Assembly (NCBI GenBank): GCA_905182735.1
Contig: CAJJCT010000013.1
Coordinates: 50,463 to 114,462 of the forward strand
Origin: Candidatus Marivariicella framensis
GTDB taxonomy: Bacteria; Bacteroidota; Bacteroidia; Flavobacteriales; Flavobacteriaceae
DNA: 64,000 nucleotides
Direction of reading: 5' to 3'
Positions 20,815-31,622 of this stretch are shown one piece after another. The notes beneath the pieces are model-generated. The model was not told the origin of the DNA. It made no database searches and saw only the letters and a program-made list of their open reading frames with translations. The position numbers were made by a program, and so were the translations under genes. How positions within the stretch are numbered: position 1 is the first letter of the stretch; every line of letters starts with the position of its first letter.

Positions 20815-23322
20815 TTACATTAAACTAGCATTAAATATAGCATTTGCAAGAAGTCTGTTTGTTCCATACCAAAAAGCTCTAAATTGAGTATTGTCAGTAA
20901 ACATTATTATTTTTCCCTTACCAACTTTTTTTACTTTGAAAGGCACACTATTTTTTAAAATATTTAAATTATCATTTGATATATAGCCACTTAAAAGTGG
21001 CTGATCAGAATACTGTATAGGATTGTTAAATTTGTCTTTTTCTGGAGACATAAAAATTGTTGAATTTCTAAAATGAGGTAGATTCGAATTAGAAATTCCA
21101 AAGTTAATAGGATGACTTCTGTCTAAAATTGTATTAAATATAGAGCCGCTTATTAATTGGGCTCCGAAGTAGCTTCTTTTTTGATCAAAATTAACATTAG
21201 AAGGTTTTAACTCATTTTTAATAAAATCAACTTTAATAATTTCATTTTTATTAAGCCAATGTATTGATGACCTATAAGCAATCAAGTTTCCACCATTATT
21301 TATATAATTTTTAATTTGATTAGTATCTATTTTATTTCCTGAATAATTTGGAAGTATAACATGTGAATATTTTGATAGAACAGATCTTTTTAAATTATTT
21401 ATATCAATTTTTGTAACGGGAATATTATATTTAGTATCTAACAGATGCCATATTTCCCCAGCATCATAACTTCTAATCCCATCACCAACAATTAAAGCAA
21501 TTTTTGGTTGTTTAATTGTTATGAAATTTCGTGACCCTAGATCTATTCCTTCAGTTAGTCCAGTTGAAACCCCTCTAACCTCTATTGAGCTTTCAGAAGC
21601 AATTTTCTTTATTTCTTGATAGATTTCACTACTGTTTAATTTTTGATTCTCTACAGGTATTAAATATGTTCCATAATCATATTTAGTTTCATTAAGCTTA
21701 AATGGCTTTAGACCTATTTTGACTCGAATACCTTTTTTAATTAAAGAATATATTGCCTTAGGTGCATAATAGCTATTTCCTTCAAATAGATATGCATATG
21801 AAGATTTTTTATCAACACTTCCATTTGGGAAAATCAAATTTTCAACTTCACTGTCTATAATTTCTTCAGATTTATCAAAATGATAATTTACGTTAAATGC
21901 TAAAGGAAATGTCCATGCAGAAATATCATAAAATAAGCTGTCAGTGAATTTTGTTTGAGTATCAAACATTGCATAAATTAATTTATATTTCTTTTGATTT
22001 AATGGAATTACAAAGCTGTTTTCCTTTGAATATTTTTTTCCATTTCGATATAGTGTTTTTTTAAGTCGATGGACTTTTATATCATGTAAATCTAACACTT
22101 CAGCAAGATGATAAGTAGTTGCAGGATCTTTTGGGGCTTCAAAAACTATTGCTTTTGATTTATCCTTTTCTCCCAAAACTCGAGCATCATTATAAAACTT
22201 CCTGTAGTAGTTTAAAATTTCAACTCGCATTTCATTAGCGGCTTTCAGTGTTGAAAAGGCTGCAGTAAGCTGATTTCTTATTGTAAATGGAAATGTTAGT
22301 ATACCATTTTCACTTTCTTGAATATGTCCTCTTGAACTCGCTTGTTCAAATAAGATACCTATACTTCCATTTACATCAGGATATGTAGATCCTTTTCCGT
22401 AATAAAAATCATCATAATCTTCTTCTGTATAATATAGTGAGCCAATTTTATTTAATGCATCAGCATGAAAATTCCCAATTTTTTTTGTCAATTTTTGATT
22501 CATTAATGGAGTTAATGGATGAACTCTTGAATCTATTCCTGGTTGAAAAAAGAAACTTGAGTTAGTTCCCATTTCATGATGATCAGTGAGTATATTTGGT
22601 ATCCAGTCAGTAAAAGTTTTTATTCTAGCTCTAGATTCAGGTAGTTGCACTGGTAGCCAATCTCTGTTTAAATCAAACCAGTAATGATTTGTTCTTCCCC
22701 TAGGCCAATTTTCATTATACTCACGATCTTGACTGTCAGGATTCAACAGCATATTTCTATTACTATTAGCCCACTGTGAAAACCTTTGAAGTCCATCTGG
22801 ATTAAAGCTTGGATCAAATAAAATAATTGTATTTTTTAACATTTCTTTTGTTTCAATGGATTCACTGGCTGCTAAATGATAAGCAGCTAGAATTCCAGCA
22901 TTAGCTCCACTTGGCTCATTACCATGAATAGAAAAACCTTGGTATACAATAATAGGCAGTTTGCTGACATCAAATTTATCACTACCTGATTCAGTTAGAT
23001 CTATATGAGACTTTTTAATTGATTCAATATTATTGTGGTTGTCTGGATCAGTTATAGTTAATAACAATATTGGCCTTCCTTCATATGTAGACCCTCTGTT
23101 TTCTATAGAAATACGGTTTGATACAGCGGCTAACTTGTACATGTATTGTGCTAGTTTATCATGGCTAACATGCCATTCACCAACTTCATGACCTAACACA
23201 CTTTGAGGCGTTGGAATCATTGGGTTGTATTCATTACTAGGATTTAAGAAATAATCTTGCTTAACTTGAGCCGATAGTTGTAAACTGATAAAAAATAAAA
23301 GTATTTTTATGGAATTTTTCAT
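20815..23322 (-). CDS. M14 family zinc carboxypeptidase-like metallopeptidase, secreted
   Basis: Signal peptide; ISIENRGSTYEGRPILLLTI, GFSIHGNEPSGANA, DLNRDWLP, LTDHHEMG. Confidence 0.88.
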   Translation of the reverse strand: MKNSIKILLFFISLQLSAQVKQDYFLNPSNEYNPMIPTPQSVLGHEVGEWHVSHDKLAQYMYKLAAVSNRISIENRGSTYEGRPILLLTITDPDNHNNIESIKKSHIDLTESGSDKFDVSKLPIIVYQGFSIHGNEPSGANAGILAAYHLAASESIETKEMLKNTIILFDPSFNPDGLQRFSQWANSNRNMLLNPDSQDREYNENWPRGRTNHYWFDLNRDWLPVQLPESRARIKTFTDWIPNILTDHHEMGTNSSFFFQPGIDSRVHPLTPLMNQKLTKKIGNFHADALNKIGSLYYTEEDYDDFYYGKGSTYPDVNGSIGILFEQASSRGHIQESENGILTFPFTIRNQLTAAFSTLKAANEMRVEILNYYRKFYNDARVLGEKDKSKAIVFEAPKDPATTYHLAEVLDLHDIKVHRLKKTLYRNGKKYSKENSFVIPLNQKKYKLIYAMFDTQTKFTDSLFYDISAWTFPLAFNVNYHFDKSEEIIDSEVENLIFPNGSVDKKSSYAYLFEGNSYYAPKAIYSLIKKGIRVKIGLKPFKLNETKYDYGTYLIPVENQKLNSSEIYQEIKKIASESSIEVRGVSTGLTEGIDLGSRNFITIKQPKIALIVGDGIRSYDAGEIWHLLDTKYNIPVTKIDINNLKRSVLSKYSHVILPNYSGNKIDTNQIKNYINNGGNLIAYRSSIHWLNKNEIIKVDFIKNELKPSNVNFDQKRSYFGAQLISGSIFNTILDRSHPINFGISNSNLPHFRNSTIFMSPEKDKFNNPIQYSDQPLLSGYISNDNLNILKNSVPFKVKKVGKGKIIMFTDNTQFRAFWYGTNRLLANAIFNASLM

Positions 23323-23346
23323 TTTTTATTATAAATATAAAAAAAA

Positions 23347-23371
23347 ATGCCTCTAACATAATAGAGGCAAT
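23347..23371 (-). terminator. Intrinsic terminator downstream of the DUF3276 gene
   Basis: On - strand: TGCCTCT-loop-AGAGGCA followed by a T-run. Confidence 0.7.
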
Positions 23372-23395
23372 AATTTTTTTATAAAAATTTGAAGA

Positions 23396-23758
23396 TCATA
23401 CTTCATCAAAATCAACATCTGAAAATTCAGATGTTTCTTCATTAGCTTCATTTGATTTGTGTTTTGGAGAATAATTTTTTTGATGTCTATCACTTATGAC
23501 TTCTGAGCCTTTTTCAGAAATTATAAATTCAGTCATCTCTTTAAAATTTTCTTTAAATTCAGTAAAATCCTCTTTGTACAAGTAAATCTTATGTTTTTTA
23601 AAATGAAAAGTTCCATCATCATTTGTAAACTTTTTACTTTCAGTTATTGTTAAGTAATAATCTCCAGCCTTTGTTTCTCTTACATCAAAAAAATAGGTTC
23701 TTCTACCTGCTCTTTGGACTTTAGAAAAGATTTCCTTGTGTTCTCCTTCTACAAACAT
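23396..23758 (-). CDS. PUR-alpha-like DNA/RNA-binding protein (DUF3276 family)
   Basis: EIFSKVQRAGRRTYFFDVRETKAGDYYLTITESKKF, characteristic Bacteroidota family. Confidence 0.88.
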   Translation of the reverse strand: MFVEGEHKEIFSKVQRAGRRTYFFDVRETKAGDYYLTITESKKFTNDDGTFHFKKHKIYLYKEDFTEFKENFKEMTEFIISEKGSEVISDRHQKNYSPKHKSNEANEETSEFSDVDFDEV

Positions 23759-23813
23759 CTTTATGATTTAGAATTGTTAATCAAAAATGCAATAAATTAT
23801 TAAACATAGCAAA

Positions 23814-25571
23814 TTATTTATTTTGCTCAGATTGTTGTTTATTATATAGCCTGCTGTAATAGCTTTCATTTTCCATCAATTCATTATGTCCTCCTTGTTC
23901 AATTACATTTCCATTTTTAAAAACTATAATACTATCAGCAGATTTCATTGATGAAATCCTGTGACTGACAATTAAAGTAGTTTTCTTTTCACTATACTTA
24001 TATAAGCTTTTCAGAATTATCTCTTCAGTATCTGTGTCTACAGCAGATAGACAGTCATCAAGTAGAATTATATTTGGGTTTTTAATAAGTGCTCTTGCAA
24101 TCGATATTCTTTGAACCTGACCACCAGATAGAGTTACTCCTCTTTCCCCCAAGATTGTTTGATATCCATTTTTTAATTTTTTAATCTCCTTGTCAATAGA
24201 AGCATTATTTGCAGCATTTTCTATTTCTTTATTTGTTGCATTATTTTTCCCAAATTTAATATTATTACTTATTGATTCAGAAAACAGAAATGGGTTTTGT
24301 GGAACATATCCAATACTTTTTCTCAATTCATTTAAATTAAACAATTTTAAGTTTTGTCCATCAATTAGAACTTCGCCTTCATTTGGATCATACAATCTTG
24401 TGATCAATTCTAGTAATGATGTTTTTCCTGCTCCAACTTTTCCAAGAACACCAATAGTTTCTCCGGCTTTAATTTTGAACGATACATTATTTAATGCTTT
24501 GATTTTAGTTTCTGGATAAGTAAGAGATACATTTCTAAATTCAATTTCACCATTTTTTACATTTGCACTACCATTACCATCCTTAATACTGGGACTTTCT
24601 TTTAAAAAATCATTTATCCTTTTTTGAGATGCTTCAGCTTGCTGAATTATGGATGTTAACCATCCAACTACTGTAACCGGCCAAGTTAACATGTTAACAT
24701 AGATTATGAACTCTGCTAGAACTCCTATTTCAATTTTTCCATTAATGTATTGAGATCCACCAATTAGAATAACAATCAGATTTGACATACCAATTAAAAG
24801 CAACATTAAAGGAAAAAACCATGCTTGTAAAGTCACAAGACTCATGTTTTTTTCTTTTGTAATATTTGATAGATCATTAAAATTTGATAGTATTGTAGAC
24901 GATAAGTTATATGATTTAATAACATTAATGCCTGTAAAGATTTCTTGAGTAAAAGATGATAATTTTGATAACATTTCTTGTACAATAGTACTCCTGGAAT
25001 GTATAGCTTTATTTAGTTTGTAAATCAAAAATGATAGAACAGGAAGTGGCAATAATGTATAAAATGTTAACTTAGGTGCAACTGACAGCATATATGAGAT
25101 AAGAATGAAGAAAAGTGCAATAGTATTTATGCTATACATAATTGCTGGTCCAAAATACATTCTTACTTTTCCAACATCTTCACTAATCCTATTCATTAAA
25201 TCTCCTGTTCTGTTATTTTTATAAAAACTTTGAGTTAGATTTTGATATTGAGTAAAAACTTCATTTTTGAGATCAAATTCTATATATCTTGAAACGTTAA
25301 TTATGGCTTGTCTCATTAAAAACGTAAAAAAGCCAGAAATCAAAGCCGTTCCAATTATTATAGATATGTTAATTAACAATGTCTTTTGTAATGTTACTAT
25401 ATCTGTTCTAGAATTATTTTTAATAAAATGTTCCACAGCTGTGAGTGAGTTGCCAATTAATCTTGGAGCGACTAAAGAGAAAACTCTTGCAATTATGGTA
25501 ATAAAAAAACCAAAAAGTAATTTTTTCTTATATTTTAAGAGATACTTGTTTAGGTGTTTTAACTCTTTCAT
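23814..25571 (-). CDS. ABC transporter, fused permease/ATPase
   Basis: TM domain plus GKVGAGKTSLLELI Walker A, LSGGQVQRISIARAL signature. Confidence 0.93.
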   Translation of the reverse strand: MKELKHLNKYLLKYKKKLLFGFFITIIARVFSLVAPRLIGNSLTAVEHFIKNNSRTDIVTLQKTLLINISIIIGTALISGFFTFLMRQAIINVSRYIEFDLKNEVFTQYQNLTQSFYKNNRTGDLMNRISEDVGKVRMYFGPAIMYSINTIALFFILISYMLSVAPKLTFYTLLPLPVLSFLIYKLNKAIHSRSTIVQEMLSKLSSFTQEIFTGINVIKSYNLSSTILSNFNDLSNITKEKNMSLVTLQAWFFPLMLLLIGMSNLIVILIGGSQYINGKIEIGVLAEFIIYVNMLTWPVTVVGWLTSIIQQAEASQKRINDFLKESPSIKDGNGSANVKNGEIEFRNVSLTYPETKIKALNNVSFKIKAGETIGVLGKVGAGKTSLLELITRLYDPNEGEVLIDGQNLKLFNLNELRKSIGYVPQNPFLFSESISNNIKFGKNNATNKEIENAANNASIDKEIKKLKNGYQTILGERGVTLSGGQVQRISIARALIKNPNIILLDDCLSAVDTDTEEIILKSLYKYSEKKTTLIVSHRISSMKSADSIIVFKNGNVIEQGGHNELMENESYYSRLYNKQQSEQNK

Positions 25572-25819
25572 TTATTTAATTAATATGAATACGTCAAAGT
25601 TAATCAAATCCCTATGTTCAAAATGTGATTTTATATTTTTCATCCCTTTAATTTTGTTATTTTAAAATTTAAAGGATAAAACTTTATTTATTAGTCTTTT
25701 TGATTAAATTTGCAAACTCTTAATTGATAAGGGGTTTTGAGAGAAACAAAAATATAAACCACTACTGATGTTTTCAAATTAATAGAATCCCAAGACACAG
25801 TATACAAAGACTAAGTATT

Positions 25820-27646
25820 ATGGCTAAAAAAGCTACTCCAAAAAAAGATCAAGAAATCAATAAAGTTGATGATTTAATAACTACTGAATCAAAGACACCT
25901 ACAAACTCAGAAGAAGATTTTCTTTCTAACTTTAACTGGCATAATTACCAGGAAGGAATTGATGTTATTGAGGAGAAACAATTAAAAGAATTCGAATCTT
26001 TAGTTATAGAAAATTTTGTAGATACTGCAGATGAAGATGTTATTGATGGTGAAGTTGTGTATATGACAGACAGAGAAGCTATTATTGATATAAATGCTAA
26101 ATCTGAAGGCGTTATATCTCTAAATGAATTTAGGTATAATCCTGGTTTAAAAGTTGGAGACAAGGTTGAGGTAATTGTTGATGTTAGAGAAGATAGAACT
26201 GGGCAGTTAATATTGTCTCACCGTAAAGCTAGAGTTATAAAAGCTTGGGAAAGAGTCAATAATGCTCATGACACAGGAGAGGTTGTTAATGGGTTTGTTA
26301 AATGCAGAACTAAAGGTGGAATGATAGTTGACGTTTTTGGAATTGAAGCTTTTTTACCAGGATCTCAAATTGATGTTAAACCAATTCGTGATTATGATCA
26401 ATACGTAGATAAAACCATGGAATTTAAGGTTGTTAAAATTAATCATGAGTTTAAAAATATAGTTGTATCTCACAAGGCGCTTATTGAATCTGATATTGAA
26501 GAACAGAAAAAAGAAATTATTGGTCAATTAGAAAAAGGTCAAGTACTTGAAGGTTCAGTAAAAAACATTACTTCTTATGGGGTTTTCATAGATTTAGGAG
26601 GAGTTGATGGACTAATTCATATAACTGATTTGTCGTGGAGTAGAATTAATCATCCAAGTGAAATTCTAGAGCTTGATCAAAAACTTAATGTTGTTATTCT
26701 TGATTTTGATGATAATAAATCTAGAATTCAATTAGGATTAAAACAACTAAGCACTCATCCATGGGATAATTTAAGTGATTCTGTGAAAGAAGGTGAAAAA
26801 ATTAAAGGAAAAGTGGTAGTTATTGCAGATTATGGTGCTTTTATTGAAATTGAAGAAGGCGTGGAAGGACTTGTCCATGTTTCAGAAATGTCATGGTCAA
26901 CTCATCTAAGATCAGCCCAAGATTTTGTTAAAGTTGGTGATGAAGTTGAAGCTGTTATATTGACTCTTGATAGAGATTCAAGAAAAATGTCTCTAGGTGT
27001 CAAACAATTGAGTCAAGATCCATGGACTGATATAACAGAAAAATATCCACTCAAATCAAAACATAAAGGTATAGTTCGAAACTTTACCAATTTTGGAGTA
27101 TTTATCGAATTGGAGGAAGGTATTGATGGCTTAGTTTATATTTCGGATCTTTCATGGACAAAGAAAATAAAACATCCTTCAGAAATATTAGCTCTTGGTG
27201 ATTCAATAGATGTAGTTGTTCTTGAATTAGATGTTGAAGGTCGTAAATTAAGTCTTGGTCATAAACAAACTAAAGATAATCCTTGGGAAGTATATGAAAA
27301 AGAATTTGCTTTGGATACTATTCATACTGCATCTCTTTCAGAAATTGTCGATAAGGGTGCTACAGTGTCCTTTAATGAAGATATAGTTGCTTTTGTTCCA
27401 TCTCGTTATTTAGAAAAAGAGGATGGATCAAAATTAGAAAAAGGAGAAGAAGCTAGTTTTAAAGTTATTGAATTTAATAAGGAGTTTAAAAGAGTTGTAG
27501 CTTCTCATACTTCTGTTTTTAAAGAACAAGAGCGGAAAAATCTTAAGAAAGCAACAAAACACATTAAAGCAACTAATAATGAAAAAACCACTTTAGGAGA
27601 TCTAGATGCTTTAGTAGATCTTAAACAGAAAATGGATGATAAATAG
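25820..27646 (+). CDS. rpsA: 30S ribosomal protein S1
   Basis: Multiple S1 domains (GVFIDLGGVDGLIHITDLSW, GAFIEIEEGVEGLVHVSEMSW, GVFIELEEGIDGLVYISDLSW). Confidence 0.96.
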   Translation: MAKKATPKKDQEINKVDDLITTESKTPTNSEEDFLSNFNWHNYQEGIDVIEEKQLKEFESLVIENFVDTADEDVIDGEVVYMTDREAIIDINAKSEGVISLNEFRYNPGLKVGDKVEVIVDVREDRTGQLILSHRKARVIKAWERVNNAHDTGEVVNGFVKCRTKGGMIVDVFGIEAFLPGSQIDVKPIRDYDQYVDKTMEFKVVKINHEFKNIVVSHKALIESDIEEQKKEIIGQLEKGQVLEGSVKNITSYGVFIDLGGVDGLIHITDLSWSRINHPSEILELDQKLNVVILDFDDNKSRIQLGLKQLSTHPWDNLSDSVKEGEKIKGKVVVIADYGAFIEIEEGVEGLVHVSEMSWSTHLRSAQDFVKVGDEVEAVILTLDRDSRKMSLGVKQLSQDPWTDITEKYPLKSKHKGIVRNFTNFGVFIELEEGIDGLVYISDLSWTKKIKHPSEILALGDSIDVVVLELDVEGRKLSLGHKQTKDNPWEVYEKEFALDTIHTASLSEIVDKGATVSFNEDIVAFVPSRYLEKEDGSKLEKGEEASFKVIEFNKEFKRVVASHTSVFKEQERKNLKKATKHIKATNNEKTTLGDLDALVDLKQKMDDK

Positions 27647-27673
27647 CAAAATAAATTTATTTATATATTATTT

Positions 27674-27705
27674 AAAACCACTTCAATTGAAGTGGTTTTT
27701 TTTTA
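27674..27705 (+). terminator. Intrinsic terminator after rpsA
   Basis: AAAACCACTTCAATTGAAGTGGTTTT perfect palindrome followed by T-run. Confidence 0.85.
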
Positions 27706-27745
27706 CATTCATTATTTTGGTATTTTTGTAATTATAAATAAACAG

Positions 27746-28291
27746 ATGTTAGATAGAGTTCTACTTAATAATTTAAAAATTAATGTTTTATTAAACAGAT
27801 TAACATGCCAATTACTTGAATTTCATGAAGATTTCTCTAATTCTGTTTTAATAGGACTTCAGCCTAGAGGAATTTATTTACTTGAACGAATAGTTGATTT
27901 GCTTAAAAATGAATATGGAATCAAAGATGTTAAAGTAGGGAAGTTGGATACTACATTTTACAGAGATGATTTTAGAAGATCTGAAAAAATCCATTTTGCT
28001 AAAGCAACTGAGCTTAATTTTGAAGTGGAAGGAAGAAAAATTGTTTTAATTGATGACGTTTTATATACAGGGAGAAGTATTAGAGCAGCTCTTACTGCAA
28101 TTGATTATTATGGACGCCCATCTATTATTGAATTACTAGTTTTAATTGATCGAAGATTTTCAAGACACCTTCCTATTCAACCAGATTATCTTGGTGTTCA
28201 AATTGACGCTATTGAAGGTGATAAAGTTAGAGTGGAATGGAGAAAGTCGGATCGTGAAAATGATTGCGTTTATATTGAAAAAGAAAGCTAA
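27746..28291 (+). CDS. pyrR: Bifunctional pyr operon regulator / uracil phosphoribosyltransferase
   Basis: GLQPRGIYLLERI, VLIDDVLYTGRSIRAALTAIDYYGRP; followed by pyrB; start at ATG 27746. Confidence 0.93.
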   Translation: MLDRVLLNNLKINVLLNRLTCQLLEFHEDFSNSVLIGLQPRGIYLLERIVDLLKNEYGIKDVKVGKLDTTFYRDDFRRSEKIHFAKATELNFEVEGRKIVLIDDVLYTGRSIRAALTAIDYYGRPSIIELLVLIDRRFSRHLPIQPDYLGVQIDAIEGDKVRVEWRKSDRENDCVYIEKES

Positions 28292-29235
28292 TGGAAGAAC
28301 TTAGTGTTAACCACCTTCTTGGAATCAAAAATTTAACTAATCAAGATTTTGATTTAATTTTTAATACTACTAAACAATTTAAAGAAGTGATTAATCGTCC
28401 AATAAAAAAGGTCCCTAGCTTAAGAGATTTAACGATTGCAAATTTATTTTTTGAAAATAGTACTAGAACAAAATTATCTTTTGAATTAGCTGAAAAAAGA
28501 TTAAGTGCTGATGTTATTAATTTTTCAGCGTCTCAATCATCAATAAAAAAAGGTGAAACTCTTGTAGATACTGTAAATAACATATTAGCAATGAAAGTTG
28601 ACATGATAGTCATTAGACACCCTCATCCAGGTTCTGCAAAGTTTTTATCACAAAATGTAAATTCTCAAATAATTAATGCTGGTGATGGTACTCATGAACA
28701 CCCTACGCAAGCCCTATTAGATTGTTTTTCATTAAAAGAAAGATTGGGAGATTTAAAAGGCAAACACATAGCGATAATAGGAGACATAATTCATAGTCGT
28801 GTTGCAATATCAAATATTTTTGCTTTAAAGAAGCTAGGCGCAGAGGTTATGATCTGTGGTCCTAAATCACTGCTTCCAAAGTATGCTAAATCGATGGGAG
28901 TTCATGTTGAAACAGATTTGATTAAAACTCTTAAATGGTGTGATGCTGCAAATATGTTAAGAGTTCAAAATGAAAGAATGAATTTAAATTACTTTCCATC
29001 AACAAGAGAATATTCAAAGCTTTATGGTCTTACAGTTGAAAAGCTAGAGTTAATTAGAAAACCAATAACAATCTTACACCCTGGTCCAATAAATAGAGGT
29101 GTTGAAATTACATCAGAAGTTGCAGATTCAGAAAATGCAATTATTTTAGATCAAGTAGAGAATGGTGTTGCAATAAGAATGGCTGTTATTTACTTATTAG
29201 CTTCAAAAATTAAAAGTATTAATTATAAAAAATGA
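28291..29235 (+). CDS. pyrB: Aspartate carbamoyltransferase catalytic subunit
   Basis: FFENSTRTKLSFELAEKRL, HPGPINRGVEI. Confidence 0.96.
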   Translation: MEELSVNHLLGIKNLTNQDFDLIFNTTKQFKEVINRPIKKVPSLRDLTIANLFFENSTRTKLSFELAEKRLSADVINFSASQSSIKKGETLVDTVNNILAMKVDMIVIRHPHPGSAKFLSQNVNSQIINAGDGTHEHPTQALLDCFSLKERLGDLKGKHIAIIGDIIHSRVAISNIFALKKLGAEVMICGPKSLLPKYAKSMGVHVETDLIKTLKWCDAANMLRVQNERMNLNYFPSTREYSKLYGLTVEKLELIRKPITILHPGPINRGVEITSEVADSENAIILDQVENGVAIRMAVIYLLASKIKSINYKK

Positions 29236-29558
29236 TTTTTGGGCAACATAATAACATATTAAAATTAAAACCTAATAATGAAAATTTTATTAAATCATTT
29301 AATCTAGATTTATTTAATATAAAATATAATAATCATGATGTCATTTTGATAATTGATTTTATAATTGATTCTAGTTTAATTGATATTTTAAATAAATGGA
29401 TGATAGAACTTGAAAGAACAAATAATTCCGTGTTAATAGTTGTTGATTTGGCAGATGAGTCTTTATTAAAAAATGAATCTATTATTATTGTTCCATCTAT
29501 CAAAGAAGCAATTGATTATATTGAATTAGAAAGAATAAATAGGGACCTCGGTCTATAG
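29232..29558 (+). CDS. Hypothetical protein (possible STAS-like) upstream of rnz
   Basis: ORF overlapping pyrB stop and followed closely by rnz; weak STAS-like pattern. Confidence 0.6.
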   Translation: MIFGQHNNILKLKPNNENFIKSFNLDLFNIKYNNHDVILIIDFIIDSSLIDILNKWMIELERTNNSVLIVVDLADESLLKNESIIIVPSIKEAIDYIELERINRDLGL

Positions 29559-29561
29559 CGT

Positions 29562-30467
29562 ATGAACATCAAAATTCTAGGTTGTCATTCAGCTACTCCA
29601 AGGAGTAATTTTCATACTACATCACAGTTAGTTGAGTTGAAAAATCATTTATTTTTAATTGATTGTGGAGAAGGAACTCAGGTTCGACTTAGAGAAGAAA
29701 AAGTTAAGTTCTCCAGAATAAAAAATATTTTCATTTCGCATCTACATGGTGATCATTTTTATGGACTAATAGGTTTGATTAACACATTTAAACTTTTAGG
29801 TAGAAATGTAGATTTAAATATTTATGGACCAAAGGGGATAAAAGAAGTAATTATGCTTCAAATAAAGTTGTCAAATTCCTGGACAAATTTTAAACTTTTT
29901 TTTCATGAATTAAATAGCTCTAAACCAGAACTAATATTTGAAGATTCCGTAGTTAGAGTAAATACTATACCCTTAAATCACAGGGTTTATACTAATGGTT
30001 TTCATTTTCAGGAAAAGGAAGGATTTAGAAAAATTAATTTTGACAAAGTCAAAAAATTAAAAATCCCAATTTGTGATTATGAAAATTTAAAAAACGGAAA
30101 AGATTTTATTAATGAAGAAAATAAAAAAATTAAAAATATTGATTTAACACTTCCTCCAGACAAGTCGCTAAGTTATGCTTTTTGCAGTGATACAGCATTT
30201 TATCCCCAGATTGTAAATCAAATAAAAAATGTTGACCTATTGTATCATGAATCGACATTTCTAAATGAACATAAAGAGTTAGCTTCAAAAACCTTACACA
30301 GTACAGCAGAACAGGCAGCTAAAATAGCTTCATTAGCAAATGTAGGCCAATTAATGCTTGGACATTTCTCTACGAGATATAAAAATAAACTTCTTTTTAT
30401 AGAAGAGGCAAAGAGCCGATTTGAGAATGTTGTTTTAGCTAAAGAAGGAGAAACATACAAAATATGA
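29562..30467 (+). CDS. rnz: Ribonuclease Z
   Basis: LIDCGEGTQVRLR, FISHLHGDHFYGLIGL, SDTAFYPQ, HSTAEQAAKIA. Confidence 0.95.
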   Translation: MNIKILGCHSATPRSNFHTTSQLVELKNHLFLIDCGEGTQVRLREEKVKFSRIKNIFISHLHGDHFYGLIGLINTFKLLGRNVDLNIYGPKGIKEVIMLQIKLSNSWTNFKLFFHELNSSKPELIFEDSVVRVNTIPLNHRVYTNGFHFQEKEGFRKINFDKVKKLKIPICDYENLKNGKDFINEENKKIKNIDLTLPPDKSLSYAFCSDTAFYPQIVNQIKNVDLLYHESTFLNEHKELASKTLHSTAEQAAKIASLANVGQLMLGHFSTRYKNKLLFIEEAKSRFENVVLAKEGETYKI

Positions 30468-30493
30468 TTACTTGTTTTTAATAACTTGCAATA

Positions 30494-31138
30494 ATGAAAA
30501 AAGATTTAGGACATTTAAGAAAAGTATATGAAAAGGGATCCTTAGAAATATCATCTGTGGGTACAGATCCTTTATTGTTTTTTAAAAAATGGTTTGATCA
30601 GGCACAATCTTATAAAATTATTGATGAGCCAAATGCTTTTAGTCTTTCAACTATTAGTAAAGACGGTTTCCCAAAGTCAAGAATTGTTTTGTTAAAATCT
30701 TTTGATTCAGAAGGCTTTATATTTTACACAAACTATAATAGTGAAAAAGGAAAAGATATTTTAAGCAACCCTAAAGTTGGTGTTTCTTTTTTTTGGCCCT
30801 CTTTAGAAAGACAGATTATTATCAAGGGGAGTGCCTCTAAATTAAATGATGATATTTCTGATAAATATTTTGACTCTAGACCAATAGGAAGTAGACTTGG
30901 AGCAATAGCATCCAATCAGAGTCAAGTAATTGTAAATAGAAATATTCTTGAACAAAAACTTGATGATTTAAAAAAGATTTATAAAGTAAACCCTCCCAAA
31001 AGACCAAAAAGTTGGGGAGGTTTTAAAATATTTCCAATTTCGTTTGAATTTTGGCAGGGAAGACCCAATAGGTTACATGATAGAATTATTTTTAATAAAC
31101 TGGATAAAAAATGGTCTATTAATAGATTATCACCTTAA
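30494..31138 (+). CDS. pdxH: Pyridoxamine 5'-phosphate oxidase
   Basis: PNAFSLSTISKDGFPKSRIVLLKSFDSEGFIFYTNYNSEKG; EFWQGRPNRLHDRI. Confidence 0.96.
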   Translation: MKKDLGHLRKVYEKGSLEISSVGTDPLLFFKKWFDQAQSYKIIDEPNAFSLSTISKDGFPKSRIVLLKSFDSEGFIFYTNYNSEKGKDILSNPKVGVSFFWPSLERQIIIKGSASKLNDDISDKYFDSRPIGSRLGAIASNQSQVIVNRNILEQKLDDLKKIYKVNPPKRPKSWGGFKIFPISFEFWQGRPNRLHDRIIFNKLDKKWSINRLSP

Positions 31139-31139
31139 A

Positions 31140-31622
31140 ATGAAAACTCTTGTATTATTACGTCACGCTAAATCATCATGGGATTATCCATTAGATGATT
31201 TAGACCGCCCTCTAAAGGTGAAAGGAATTAATAGAATTACTAAGGTTTCAATGGAGGATAAAATTATATTTAATAAATCAAATATAATACTGACTAGTCC
31301 TGCAAATAGAGCAATACACACAGCTATTATATTGGCAAGACATGCCGATTTAGAATTCAATAAAATCTCAATCAAGGAATCTTTATACACTTTTTCTTCA
31401 AAATCAGTTGAAATCGTTATGAGATCTATGTCGGATAAGTTTGATTATGTTATTTTTGTTGGACATAACCCTGCTTTCACTGAAATAATAAATAAAATAA
31501 CAAGTAAAAAGATTGATAATTTGCCTACTGCATCTTGGGCAAAAATTATTTTTAAGGAAAATAAATGGTCTGAAGTTTCAAATTGTCAAGTAAGTTTTAG
31601 TAAGTCAGTAAAAATAATTTAA
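31140..31622 (+). CDS. Histidine phosphatase (SixA-like)
   Basis: MKTLVLLRHAKSSWDYPLDDLDRPLKVKG; ATG 31140 chosen to avoid the ORF-track overlap with pdxH. Confidence 0.9.
   Translation: MKTLVLLRHAKSSWDYPLDDLDRPLKVKGINRITKVSMEDKIIFNKSNIILTSPANRAIHTAIILARHADLEFNKISIKESLYTFSSKSVEIVMRSMSDKFDYVIFVGHNPAFTEIINKITSKKIDNLPTASWAKIIFKENKWSEVSNCQVSFSKSVKII

Noticed and set aside
25267-25665. 132-aa plus-strand ORF, and other small ORFs opposite large genes (e.g. 2796..3071, 5147..5494, 24190..24519, 33936..34208, 41888..42127, 54771..55034)
   Set aside because: Antisense to well-supported coding genes, with composition expected from the reverse complement of AT-rich coding DNA; no recognisable domains.
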